From assembly GCF_010645075.1 (NCBI RefSeq), contig NZ_JAADZV010000003.1:248001-312000 (forward strand): a DNA stretch of 64,000 nt, written 5' to 3'. Positions 44,513-53,144 of this stretch are shown here, piece after piece. The first letter of the stretch is position 1. Each line of letters opens with the position of its first letter. Made by a program: the position numbers and the translations under genes. This DNA is from Flavobacterium limi. Lineage in GTDB: Bacteria > Bacteroidota > Bacteroidia > Flavobacteriales > Flavobacteriaceae. Below the pieces are notes generated by a model. The model searched no databases, had not been told where the DNA came from, and was given only the letters and a program-made list of their open reading frames with translations.

Positions 44513-45285
44513 GGTGCCTGATTATTATTATAAAGTTCATTTAATAAAGAATATTCTCTTGAAGTATCCATAGGCTGCCAAAAACCGTCGTGCTCAAAAA
44601 CTTTTAACTCACCCAATTCAACCAATTTTTTCATTGGTTCTTGTTCTAACACTAAGTCCTCTGCATCACTAAGAATATCTAAAAATTCTCTGTTACATAC
44701 AAAATAACCTCCATTAATTCTTCCACCACTAGCCTGAGGTTTTTCATTAAACCCGGTTATTGTGGTACCATCATCTCCAATTCCAAGTTCTCCAAATCTT
44801 CCTGGTGGTCTGACTCCTGTCAACGTTACCATTTTTCCGTGTGATTTATGAAAGGTTACTAAAGCGTTGATATCTACATCCCCAACTCCGTCACCGTATG
44901 TTAACATAAAATAAGGATCATCCCCAATGTATTTCTTGATTCGTCGTACTCTGGCCCCGGTCATTGCTTTAATACCCGTCTCTGCTAAAGTAATTTCCCA
45001 ACCATCTTCATCGTGGCTTGTTTCAGAAATTATTTGCTCAGATTTCATCCCTAATTTTATTGTTATGTCGGAACTTCTAAGCTCATAATTGATAAAAAAA
45101 TCTTTAATAACTTCACTCTTATACCCCATACATAATACAAAATTGTTGTATCCATAATGGGCATATGTTTTCATGATATGCCAAATTATAGGTTTCCCTC
45201 CAATTGGGATCATTGGCTTAGGTATATCATCAGCCACATCCCGAATTCGTGTACCGTATCCTCCACAGAGTATTACTGCTTTCAT
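44488..45285 (-). CDS. rfbF: Glucose-1-phosphate cytidylyltransferase
   Basis: A 265-residue nucleotidyltransferase of normal length. CGGYGTRIRDVADDIPKPMI (7-26) is the RfbF nucleotide loop. IWHIMKTYAHYGYNNFVLCMGYK, MLTYGDGVGDVDI with the catalytic aspartate, VTLTGVRPPGRFGELGI and FWQPMDTSREY complete the family pattern. It makes CDP-glucose. It is preceded by 92 bases of non-coding DNA with only weak promoter-like sequence, and overlaps rfbG by 25 bases. Confidence 0.95.
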   Translation of the reverse strand: MKAVILCGGYGTRIRDVADDIPKPMIPIGGKPIIWHIMKTYAHYGYNNFVLCMGYKSEVIKDFFINYELRSSDITIKLGMKSEQIISETSHDEDGWEITLAETGIKAMTGARVRRIKKYIGDDPYFMLTYGDGVGDVDINALVTFHKSHGKMVTLTGVRPPGRFGELGIGDDGTTITGFNEKPQASGGRINGGYFVCNREFLDILSDAEDLVLEQEPMKKLVELGELKVFEHDGFWQPMDTSREYSLLNELYNNNQAPWVKWEKK

Positions 45286-45377
45286 AATTGTAATTATTCT
45301 CGTTGGTTTTTTTTTACTATTTTTATTCGTAAAACTAAAGCTATATTATTTATTAGTTCCACACTAACAATTTTGTT

Positions 45378-46577
45378 TTAAAAATCAAAAAAAGATTTTA
45401 ATCCTTTACTGAAACTATTTTCAGAAAATTTATACTTAATTGTATTTAAAGAATTCTTCACTACTTCATCATAATCTTTAAATTCACCTAAAACATATTT
45501 GATCTTTTCAGTTAATAATTTTGAATTCGCTGCTGGAACAAGAAATCCATTTACTCCATCTTCAATAATTTCAGGAATACCGCCAACATTAGTTGACACC
45601 ACTAACCTACTATTAGCCATTGCTTCAAGAACTGAATAAGGCAAACCTTCCCATAATGAAGGAAAGACAAACAAATTAAACCTTTTAAGAATTACACTAA
45701 TATCTCCAGCGTAAAAACCAGTAAATTCAACCTTTTCTTGAATCCCTTTTGTAATGCAATATGTTTTTGCAAATTCTAAATCAATCCCGGAACCTACCAT
45801 AACTAGTTTTAAATTTGGTAAATGTGGTAAGAGTTGAGCAAAGGCATCTAATAAATAAAATATACCTTTAGATTTTTCAATACGACCCACATAACCCAAA
45901 ATATATTCGTGCATAGTGACATCATAGGTTACTTGAGCTTCTGGTATAATATCTATAGAATCATTTGGCAGACAATTATATAATACTTCTAATCTTCCAA
46001 ATGCTACAGAACGTGTTTTTAAAAATTCTTCGGCTATTTTAGCAGAATTTACAATAAGCTTATCAACCTTTTGAAAAATGCCTTTGTAGATAAAATCAAT
46101 TACTGATTTTGTTTGTGGCATCGAAACAACTGTCAGCCAAACTTTAATATTTTTAGACTCTGCTACATCTACACAATCTAAACACGTTAAGCCTCCAGGA
46201 TAGCCTCCATTACAGCAAATTACTAAATTATAATTTTCATCTTCAATAAATTGTTCGATTCTTTTAAAGTTAATTTTCTTGAAAGCAAAGAACAAAAAAT
46301 ATTTGAAAAAATAAACCATCGTTTTGGAGAAAAATAACAGAAATTTACTTTCACTTATCGTTTTTATTTTATCATATAAATTATAAATTGATAAAATATT
46401 GATTTCATGATACGTATACTTTATCCTTATTTTATTAAAATCTTCTTTAAATATTCCTCCCTTATTAGAAAGTATATCTACAGAAAAATCCTTAGGTATA
46501 TTATTTATTATGTCGACCAAATATTGATTACCTCCACCTCTTTGATAATTTTCTGTATATACAAGTATTTTTTTCAT
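45378..46577 (-). CDS. GT4 family glycosyltransferase
   Basis: A 399-residue GT-B enzyme. The N-terminus VYTENYQRGGGNQYLVDII is the acceptor-domain loop, with a long basic helix near 85-110. The donor domain opens with LGYVGRIEKSKGIFYLLDA and has the EX7E motif in PSLWEGLPYSVLEAMANS at about residues 311-319, followed by VSTNVGGIPEIIEDGVNGF. It starts 20 bases after an SDR gene. Likely one transferase of the Wzx/Wzy-dependent glycan. Confidence 0.88.
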   Translation of the reverse strand: MKKILVYTENYQRGGGNQYLVDIINNIPKDFSVDILSNKGGIFKEDFNKIRIKYTYHEINILSIYNLYDKIKTISESKFLLFFSKTMVYFFKYFLFFAFKKINFKRIEQFIEDENYNLVICCNGGYPGGLTCLDCVDVAESKNIKVWLTVVSMPQTKSVIDFIYKGIFQKVDKLIVNSAKIAEEFLKTRSVAFGRLEVLYNCLPNDSIDIIPEAQVTYDVTMHEYILGYVGRIEKSKGIFYLLDAFAQLLPHLPNLKLVMVGSGIDLEFAKTYCITKGIQEKVEFTGFYAGDISVILKRFNLFVFPSLWEGLPYSVLEAMANSRLVVSTNVGGIPEIIEDGVNGFLVPAANSKLLTEKIKYVLGEFKDYDEVVKNSLNTIKYKFSENSFSKGLKSFFDF

Positions 46578-46597
46578 AAAATTAAATGGAGCGATTA

Positions 46598-47500
46598 TTA
46601 AAACAAATTCTTACATGAATTTTCTATGTCAATTTTTGCTTCCCAGCCAGTATGTTTCTTTAGCTTAGTGTTATCTCCATAACTGACTGGTACATTTACT
46701 TGCTTAAAAAGTTTGTCATCGACGACAACCTGTATGCTTTTTCCTGATGCCTTTATTAAAGAATTAAGAATATCACTCATTGAAATTCCTTTACCACTAC
46801 AAACATTATAAACTTCACCTGATTTGCCTTTAAACAAAACGCTTAAAAATGCTGCAATCACATCATTTACGTCTAGATAATCTCTTTTTGATGAAAGACT
46901 ACCTGTATGAATAATACCCTTATCATTGCATTTGTTTATTTTATCAATGAAAGCACCTATTGCTAATTTATTAGAAATAAAAGGACCTATCACATTAAAT
47001 GTTCTTACAACATTAATATTTAGTCTTTGAGAATAGAATTTAAAATATTCAGTCTGAATCGTTTTAGAAAGACCATAATAGCTAAGTGGATGAAGTTTTT
47101 CTGATTCTGATATTGGGAAATTTTTGTTCTCACCATATTCTGCAGCTGACCCAACCAAAAGAATATTATCAATAACTAAATCATGTAGTAAAACAATCTC
47201 AAAAATTTTCCTTGGAAGTTCAGCATTAATAGAAAGACAATTATCCAAACTAACATTATCAATCACACCGGCTAAATTTATAATGTAATTAGGTTTTATT
47301 TTTAGAAGAAAATCAGTTAGTGCAAAACTATTTGTCAAATCCAATAATTCATAATTTAAACCCTCAATTTTATAATGAATAGTTTTATTTCCTACAAACA
47401 AAAATTCATATTCATCTAATAAATTATTATCAACAACATATCTTGCTAAATTACTTCCTATGAAACCGTTTGCTCCAAATACAACAATTGATTTTTTCAT
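46598..47500 (-). CDS. NAD-dependent 4-keto-6-deoxysugar reductase/epimerase (Rmd-like SDR)
   Basis: A 300-residue extended SDR. VFGANGFIGSNLARYV (7-22) binds the cofactor, NLAGVIDNVS is the second strand, LVGSAAEYGENKNFPISES holds the catalytic serine and YYGLSKTIQTEYFKFYS the intact YxxxK pair. GSLSSKRDYLDVNDVI and GEVYNVCSGKGISM resemble GDP-6-deoxy-D-mannose reductases (Rmd) and dTDP-sugar reductases. No GDP-mannose dehydratase is in the window, so the substrate is uncertain. It lies 58 bases after wzx. Confidence 0.78.
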   Translation of the reverse strand: MKKSIVVFGANGFIGSNLARYVVDNNLLDEYEFLFVGNKTIHYKIEGLNYELLDLTNSFALTDFLLKIKPNYIINLAGVIDNVSLDNCLSINAELPRKIFEIVLLHDLVIDNILLVGSAAEYGENKNFPISESEKLHPLSYYGLSKTIQTEYFKFYSQRLNINVVRTFNVIGPFISNKLAIGAFIDKINKCNDKGIIHTGSLSSKRDYLDVNDVIAAFLSVLFKGKSGEVYNVCSGKGISMSDILNSLIKASGKSIQVVVDDKLFKQVNVPVSYGDNTKLKKHTGWEAKIDIENSCKNLF

Positions 47501-47558
47501 TTTACTTCTTTAAGATTCATCAAGCCCAAATAACATTCTTTGAGAATAATTTTCATAT

Positions 47559-49085
47559 TTATTTATTTTTTATACTTTTCAAAATTTGCTGTTTCCAGTT
47601 TTGAGAGCTAAAATACTGTATCACAAATGAGATTATTAAGACTCCTCCAATAGCAAAAACTACAATTAGCAAATTTATTGCTGACTTCTCTTTTGGTAAG
47701 AAATATCGTATAAAAAAGCAAACTCCAATCAAAATCAAAACTGGGAAAAACATAGGAAGAAAGATTTTTTTAATTGAAGAAAATAAATCTAATTTCAAAT
47801 ACAAAATCATGAGTCTAAATAAAAATAAAGCTGATAAGAAAAAAGCAACAAATTTAAAAATAGCAAATGATTTAACACCTAAAAAATGAACTGTGAAAGC
47901 TATACCAGCCCAAAAAACAAAAGGGAGTAAAGTATTTATGAAATATAATACATTTTGACGTTCTTTAGCAATTAATATTGAATTAGTTGGGTAAGTTATA
48001 AATGCAAATAAGTTACATAACACCAAAAGCTGCACAATCTCTATTGATTGGCTATAATCACTTCCAACCCACGTAAAAACTATTGAACTTGATAAAATCG
48101 TTATTACAATGATTGGAAAAACAATTATTGGTGCAAAAAAAGATACAATTTGTAAATAAAAAACTTTTAGTGCGTTATCATCCTCAACACCCACAAAATG
48201 ATTGAAACGAACATTAAAAGGAGAAAAAAGAATACCTAAAATACTTCTAAAAAAAGATAGAACAGTTAGTCCAATAGAATATATCGCAACCTGGTTTGCT
48301 CCCAAAAACTTACCAATAGCAATAGAATCAAGTTCATAATACAAAATCCAGGATATTGTTATAAACAAACTTGTAAATGCCAAACCCTTTGTTTTGTCGA
48401 AAACAGATTTATTAAAACATATAGAACTGAAGAGCAATTTAAAATTATAATTGTATCTTATTCTTGCAATATATAAGGTTATTAATGCTGAAATAAAATT
48501 GATAATCTGTATAAATAAAAAATATCCAACAATATCATAGCTCCCTTTTCTAAAAAACCAGAGTACAGACAAGATTTTTAAAACGTTACCTGTAATATTA
48601 GTTCTTTGCATGATAAAATCTTCCATACGGATACCAAAAATCATTTGTTGTAAACGTTGAAGAAGAGTTGTAGGGGTAAATATTGCTAATATTAATAGTA
48701 ATTCAGATGCTATATCATACTCACTAGAGCTACTAATGCCTTTTACTAAAATTTCAGGTTTCTGACTCAGAAAAAAAAATCCAATTGAAAATAAAGAAAG
48801 AAAAATCAATAATATAAAATTAGTAAATCCAATTATTTTAATTTCCTGATTTTTATCTCCTTTAGCAAAACACTCTGCCGCATATTTTTGACCTGCACCC
48901 ATAAATCCTAAATCAGCATAAGCAAGAAATATAGAAAAAGAAATACAAACTGAATAAATTCCATAAATTGTAGGTTGAGAAGTCAAATATGGAATTACGA
49001 CCAACATCGAAAGAAAATTTAGAACAAGAGAAATGGCTTGCCAAAAATAGATTTTAAGATAATTTTTTGTGTAAGATTCTTGCAT
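47559..49085 (-). CDS. wzx: Wzx-type oligosaccharide flippase
   Basis: A 508-residue polytopic protein with about 12-14 helices, of the MOP/PST exporter superfamily. The N-terminal LKIYFWQAISLVLNFLSMLV and YADLGFMGAGQKYAAECFAKGD are typical of Wzx and RfbX proteins, as is IGKFLGANQVAIYSIGLTVLSF in the second half. It flips undecaprenyl-linked repeat units to the periplasm for Wzy. It starts at the base after the stop of the GT-B-like gene. It is one of two flippase candidates of unrelated fold in the island. Confidence 0.9.
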   Translation of the reverse strand: MQESYTKNYLKIYFWQAISLVLNFLSMLVVIPYLTSQPTIYGIYSVCISFSIFLAYADLGFMGAGQKYAAECFAKGDKNQEIKIIGFTNFILLIFLSLFSIGFFFLSQKPEILVKGISSSSEYDIASELLLILAIFTPTTLLQRLQQMIFGIRMEDFIMQRTNITGNVLKILSVLWFFRKGSYDIVGYFLFIQIINFISALITLYIARIRYNYNFKLLFSSICFNKSVFDKTKGLAFTSLFITISWILYYELDSIAIGKFLGANQVAIYSIGLTVLSFFRSILGILFSPFNVRFNHFVGVEDDNALKVFYLQIVSFFAPIIVFPIIVITILSSSIVFTWVGSDYSQSIEIVQLLVLCNLFAFITYPTNSILIAKERQNVLYFINTLLPFVFWAGIAFTVHFLGVKSFAIFKFVAFFLSALFLFRLMILYLKLDLFSSIKKIFLPMFFPVLILIGVCFFIRYFLPKEKSAINLLIVVFAIGGVLIISFVIQYFSSQNWKQQILKSIKNK

Positions 49086-50258
49086 TTAGAGACTTAATAT
49101 TGTTTCGGTAAAGATTTCGGAAGAAACCAAATTCTGACTTTTTACGGAAGTCAAGTATCTGTAAGTATATTCTGAATATCTAATACAATTAGGTTTATCT
49201 AAAACTATTTCAGCTGATTCAATCTCATCAATATTTACCATATGGGAATTAAGAATTTTTGAAAAATGAGCTATTAAATTATAATAATTAGGCATGATAT
49301 CCTTAATTGAATCTGAGGTAAGTGTTAAAATAGGCTTCATGTTTAACACTGCGAAACTTATAGAAGTAGAACAATGAGCTATTACAAACTCTGAATTTCT
49401 AGTCAATTCAGCTGTTTTATTAAAAAAAGATTTCCTTTTATTAAAAAAATCCTTTTCTCTATACTTATCTGCTTTAGGATGTGCAGCAATAACAACCTCA
49501 ACATTAAATTTCTTTTCTAATAAATCAAAAAAACGATTCAAATTTTCATAATATTCTTTTGGTTGTATTGTTTTAATTTTTAACATCTCAAAATCCGGGT
49601 GAAAAGGAAAATATTCGTCTAAAAAAACACAATATTTATTTATTAATAACCTTTCTGAATCTTTAGTTTTTACATACTTGTCATAATCAAAAGAATTAAT
49701 ATCTATAATTTTTGACGTTTTATTTTCGATGTCACTACCAACACCGATTGTTTCAATGCCGTTTATACCAGCTCGAAAAATCAAGTCATGAGGTTTAACT
49801 ATTCCGCTTTTTTTTAAAAAATAGGCATATTTATTTTTTAAAAAAACCAATAATAAATTAATATCTAAAGCTTTCTGAAATTTAAGAAAAACATTCCCGA
49901 TACGAGAAGTTGCTACATGAAAAGGTAATGCTCCTCTTGCAAAAAAAGATGTTTTGCATTTGTATTTCGATAATATTCTATACAGGGTAAGCACTCTATA
50001 TTCGAACGTTATATTACTTAAAAACAATGTATCTAATCTATTCTGTCGCTTTATAAAGCTTTCTAATACAGAAAATGAATTTATTTTAAATATAAAATTA
50101 TCTTTCAATTGATTATTTAAAATACCTTTAAAATATATCTCCGATAAGTCCCAATACTCAATTTCAATATTTTTATCTTTTAAATTTTGAAAATAAAAAT
50201 CTTCCTTAGTCTTCTCAGTTAATGGCTGGTAACCTATAAATACAACTTTACTAATCAT
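49086..50258 (-). CDS. Putative GT-B-like transferase with HP and CSTS motifs
   Basis: A 390-residue soluble protein I cannot assign to a named family. FFARGALPFHVATSRIG (about 105-121) and CVFLDEYFPFHPDFEM (210-225) are its most distinctive stretches. IAAHPKADKY (257-266) and FVIAHCSTSISFAVLNMKP (291-309) recall the HP motif and the serine/threonine motif of bacterial GT-B sialyl- and polysialyltransferases. It lies between the legionaminic-type genes (21 bases after the SDR) and wzx (no gap). That makes it a candidate nonulosonate transferase, but this is a motif-level inference. Confidence 0.45.
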   Translation of the reverse strand: MISKVVFIGYQPLTEKTKEDFYFQNLKDKNIEIEYWDLSEIYFKGILNNQLKDNFIFKINSFSVLESFIKRQNRLDTLFLSNITFEYRVLTLYRILSKYKCKTSFFARGALPFHVATSRIGNVFLKFQKALDINLLLVFLKNKYAYFLKKSGIVKPHDLIFRAGINGIETIGVGSDIENKTSKIIDINSFDYDKYVKTKDSERLLINKYCVFLDEYFPFHPDFEMLKIKTIQPKEYYENLNRFFDLLEKKFNVEVVIAAHPKADKYREKDFFNKRKSFFNKTAELTRNSEFVIAHCSTSISFAVLNMKPILTLTSDSIKDIMPNYYNLIAHFSKILNSHMVNIDEIESAEIVLDKPNCIRYSEYTYRYLTSVKSQNLVSSEIFTETILSL

Positions 50259-50279
50259 AGCAAATTACTTCATTTAAAA

Positions 50280-51017
50280 TCATATTACGCTCCATCCACC
50301 ATCAACAACAAGATTATGTCCGGTTATGTAAGAAGCTTCATCTGTTAATAGAAAGGCGACTCCCGAAACGATATCTTTGGGACTGCCCATACGTTTCATC
50401 GGTACCTTTTTATTGTAATTATTCACGAATGATTCCGGTTGATTGTCAAAAATTCCTCCAGGAGAAACTGTGTTTACACGGACTTGGTAAGAGCCATAAT
50501 AAGACGCTAAATATCGTGTAAAATTATTTAAACCTCCTTTAATAGCAGAATACGCCGCAGGCATGGTCATTTCTGTCCCTTCATAAATAGTAAAATCAGG
50601 TCCCACTAAGCCATATATAGATGACATATTGATAAGTGATCCAAATCCTTGAATTTTCATTTGTTCTAAAACAACTTGTGAACATAAGAAATAACCATTC
50701 AAATGCATGTCTACATTCTTACGCCACGATTCAAGAGCTATGTCTTCAAATTTAGTCCCCCAATCTTTAGTTCTTGGATAGGCATTGTTTACCCAACCAT
50801 CTATTCTGTTATATTTTTCTATTATTGCTGCTATCCCTTCTTTAACAGAATCTTCGACTGTGATATCAATAATAAAATCATCATAACCTTGCTCCTCAAA
50901 ATAAATATCAGCAGCTATAACAATTGCACCATGTTCACGAAATGTTGAAACCATTTGTTTCCCCAGTAAACCGTTTCCACCTGTTACAATAATTACTTTA
51001 TCTTTAATTGAAAACAT
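50280..51017 (-). CDS. ptmA: PtmA-type short-chain dehydrogenase
   Basis: A 245-residue classical SDR. IIVTGGNGLLGKQMV (9-23) binds NAD(P), WVNNAYPRT replaces the usual NNAG, INMSSIYGLVGP carries S132/S133 and PAAYSAIKGGL the pair Y156 and K160. The NNAYPR and EMTMPAAYSAIK stretches are those of PtmA-like proteins of flagellin-glycan and nonulosonate loci. In Campylobacter ptmA sits with the legionaminic acid genes and is linked to the supply of the amino-sugar precursor. 73 bases separate it from the aminotransferase gene upstream. Exact substrate unknown. Confidence 0.78.
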   Translation of the reverse strand: MFSIKDKVIIVTGGNGLLGKQMVSTFREHGAIVIAADIYFEEQGYDDFIIDITVEDSVKEGIAAIIEKYNRIDGWVNNAYPRTKDWGTKFEDIALESWRKNVDMHLNGYFLCSQVVLEQMKIQGFGSLINMSSIYGLVGPDFTIYEGTEMTMPAAYSAIKGGLNNFTRYLASYYGSYQVRVNTVSPGGIFDNQPESFVNNYNKKVPMKRMGSPKDIVSGVAFLLTDEASYITGHNLVVDGGWSVI

Positions 51018-51090
51018 ATTAATATTTAATTCTTAATTGAAAATCTTTTATAAAGACTATTTCTTTTATTAGATTTAATTGTAAAATGCA

Positions 51091-52389
51091 TTAATTATAT
51101 TTTCTAAATACTGGTTTGATAACAGGAGATTTTAAAAAATCATCTAAACCACTTTCTAATGCTTTTGTATAAATACTTAATGCGTGCTTTGCAGCAGATA
51201 GCGTAATATCTAATTCTGATTCTTGATGAGAATAAGAAACAGCTATATATGGCATCATTACTTTTTTCTCTAACATTTCCTGAGCAAATAAAGTGCGCAT
51301 CGCTAAACTAACATTGCCTACGTTGTCTTTGGCAACATAATTTGGAGAGCAAGGATATCCTTCTACATGAAATTGATCCTGAATTCCTAATTCTTTAGAT
51401 ATAGTATTTATTCCAGTAATTAACTTACTTCCATAATCCCAGAAGTGCTCAACTACTCGATCTCTTTTTAAGATTTCCATCGTTTTGATAAAGGCTCCTA
51501 AAGCACTCATTTCTGCACCATGAGTTGTTGATGTTAAAAAAATTCTTTCAGCCCCTTCTTCCAGTATTCCTCCAATCTGCATAATCTCTTTTTTTCCAGC
51601 CAGGGCTGCCACTGCAAAACCATTCGCCATCGCTTTACCGAATGTACATAAGTCAGGTTCAATTCCATAGTAAGTTTGAGCCCCTTGTAAATGCCAACGA
51701 AAACCAGTAATCATTTCATCAATAATAAAAACTGCTCCATTTACTTTACATAAAGCTTGAACCTCCTTTAAAAAATTAGCTTTTGGTTCAACTGTTGTTG
51801 CAGCTTCTAACATTACTCCGGCAATCTGATTTGGGTATTCCTCAAAAAGTTTTTTTAAAGAATCAATATCGTTGTAATTAAATTTTAAAGTAAACTGACT
51901 GGCTACTTCAGATGTTCCTCTATTTATTACTGTGGATCCAATAAACCAATCATCATATGAAAAAAACGGATGTTCTACAGGGATAGCTACAAATTTTCTT
52001 CCAGTATATGCTCGTGCTAATTTAACTGCCGCTGTAGTAACTGCTGAACCATGTTTTGCAAATTTAACCATATCAACCGACGGAATTAATTCACATAATA
52101 ATTCAGCTGCTTTCAATTCAGTTAATGATGCTCTTGTCAGATTATTGCCTTTTAGGATTTCTTCATAACATGCATCTGCCACTTCCTTATTTCCATATCC
52201 TATATTAACAGAACGCAGTCCCATTCCGTAATCTAAATATTTATTTCCATCTGGTGCGTATACGTAAGCACCTTCTCCTCTTTCTAAAATTGGAGGTGCA
52301 TTGGATGGAAATTGATCATCTCCTCTTGAATAAGTATGCGCGCCTCCCGGAATTACTTTATGTAGTCTTTGTGAATATGATTTTTCCAT
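51091..52389 (-). CDS. Class III PLP-dependent aminotransferase (glutamate-1-semialdehyde aminomutase-like)
   Basis: A 432-residue fold-type I PLP enzyme. IPGGAHTYSRGDDQFP near the start, FAKHGSAVTTAAVKLARAYTG (cofactor phosphate side), VFIIDEMITGFRW with the conserved aspartate, and FGKAMANGFAVAALAGKKE with the PLP lysine are all in place, then FLTSTTHGAE. It resembles glutamate-1-semialdehyde aminomutase but belongs to the polysaccharide branch. It lies eight bases after the SpsF-type gene. It would aminate a keto sugar, perhaps one oxidised by the neighbouring Gfo/Idh/MocA or SDR protein. The order I recall for Campylobacter has no such gene between the activating enzyme and ptmA. Confidence 0.82.
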   Translation of the reverse strand: MEKSYSQRLHKVIPGGAHTYSRGDDQFPSNAPPILERGEGAYVYAPDGNKYLDYGMGLRSVNIGYGNKEVADACYEEILKGNNLTRASLTELKAAELLCELIPSVDMVKFAKHGSAVTTAAVKLARAYTGRKFVAIPVEHPFFSYDDWFIGSTVINRGTSEVASQFTLKFNYNDIDSLKKLFEEYPNQIAGVMLEAATTVEPKANFLKEVQALCKVNGAVFIIDEMITGFRWHLQGAQTYYGIEPDLCTFGKAMANGFAVAALAGKKEIMQIGGILEEGAERIFLTSTTHGAEMSALGAFIKTMEILKRDRVVEHFWDYGSKLITGINTISKELGIQDQFHVEGYPCSPNYVAKDNVGNVSLAMRTLFAQEMLEKKVMMPYIAVSYSHQESELDITLSAAKHALSIYTKALESGLDDFLKSPVIKPVFRKYN

Positions 52390-52397
52390 ATCAAAAA

Positions 52398-53144
52398 TTA
52401 ATTTTCCTCTTGTTTTTGTTTATTAAAATTTGACCAATAAATATCATCAAGATGACTGTTTAATTGTGACCACTTGTTTTTTATTACTAAATCAATTAAT
52501 TTATTATCTGGCACATTTAAAACATCAATACTTGATATTATAGCCTTAAAAAAATCAGCATCTGCTTCGTAATCCAAAGTCATTCTAATTTTTGCTATAT
52601 CACTCTCAAATTTTAATTGAATTACATCAATTTGATCTTTGTCAAATATTTTTCCCCACCCTGTTTCTAATTTATTAGATTCAATCCCTTTTAGTGAATT
52701 TTCTAAAAAAGCTTTACTATAGCCAGTAGCATTCATACCTAAAGGTAAACCTACAGTATAAACCATATTAGATCCATTCAACAAACTATCTATAACTAAC
52801 CTTGTTGCTTCAGTAGAACATAAAATATCATCTCCGTCGATTGAAATTATATAATCTATATTGTGTTCACGCGCGCATTGCAAATGTCGAAAAGGAATAT
52901 TTTCATCAGATCCGTAAAATACTTCTACTTCATTTGAATTAAAAATTTCTTCAAATTTTTTATTTTCAGATTTTACAGAAGTGGCGATGAATAATTTTAT
53001 CTCATTTTTTTCAATATTTTGCTTAAATGCAACAGAAAAACGTTCAACAAGATACCTGATTAATGGTTTTTCATCTACTTTTATTAAGTGTTTCTCACTT
53101 AATCTGTTAGATCCTAATCTTGCAGTTATAAAAATTCCAACCAT
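52398..53144 (-). CDS. SpsF-type cytidylyltransferase domain protein
   Basis: A 248-residue nucleotidyltransferase-fold protein. The loop ITARLGSNRLSEKHLIKV (6-23) follows the ARxGSxRLxxK pattern of SpsF and KdsB-like enzymes, not the ARGGSKG of NeuA. IDYIISIDGDDIL holds the metal-binding aspartates, and IRMTLDYEADADFF is the SpsF-typical C-terminal motif. It shares one base with the Gfo/Idh/MocA stop (TAATG). It sits where legF/ptmB is expected in a legionaminic acid locus, so it may activate the nonulosonic acid with CTP, but it could use another sugar. Confidence 0.72.
   Translation of the reverse strand: MVGIFITARLGSNRLSEKHLIKVDEKPLIRYLVERFSVAFKQNIEKNEIKLFIATSVKSENKKFEEIFNSNEVEVFYGSDENIPFRHLQCAREHNIDYIISIDGDDILCSTEATRLVIDSLLNGSNMVYTVGLPLGMNATGYSKAFLENSLKGIESNKLETGWGKIFDKDQIDVIQLKFESDIAKIRMTLDYEADADFFKAIISSIDVLNVPDNKLIDLVIKNKWSQLNSHLDDIYWSNFNKQKQEEN

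Noticed and set aside
52398..53144. Naming this gene legF/neuA
   Set aside because: The nucleotide loop is ARLGSNRL, of the SpsF type, not ARGGSKG. Only its position supports LegF.
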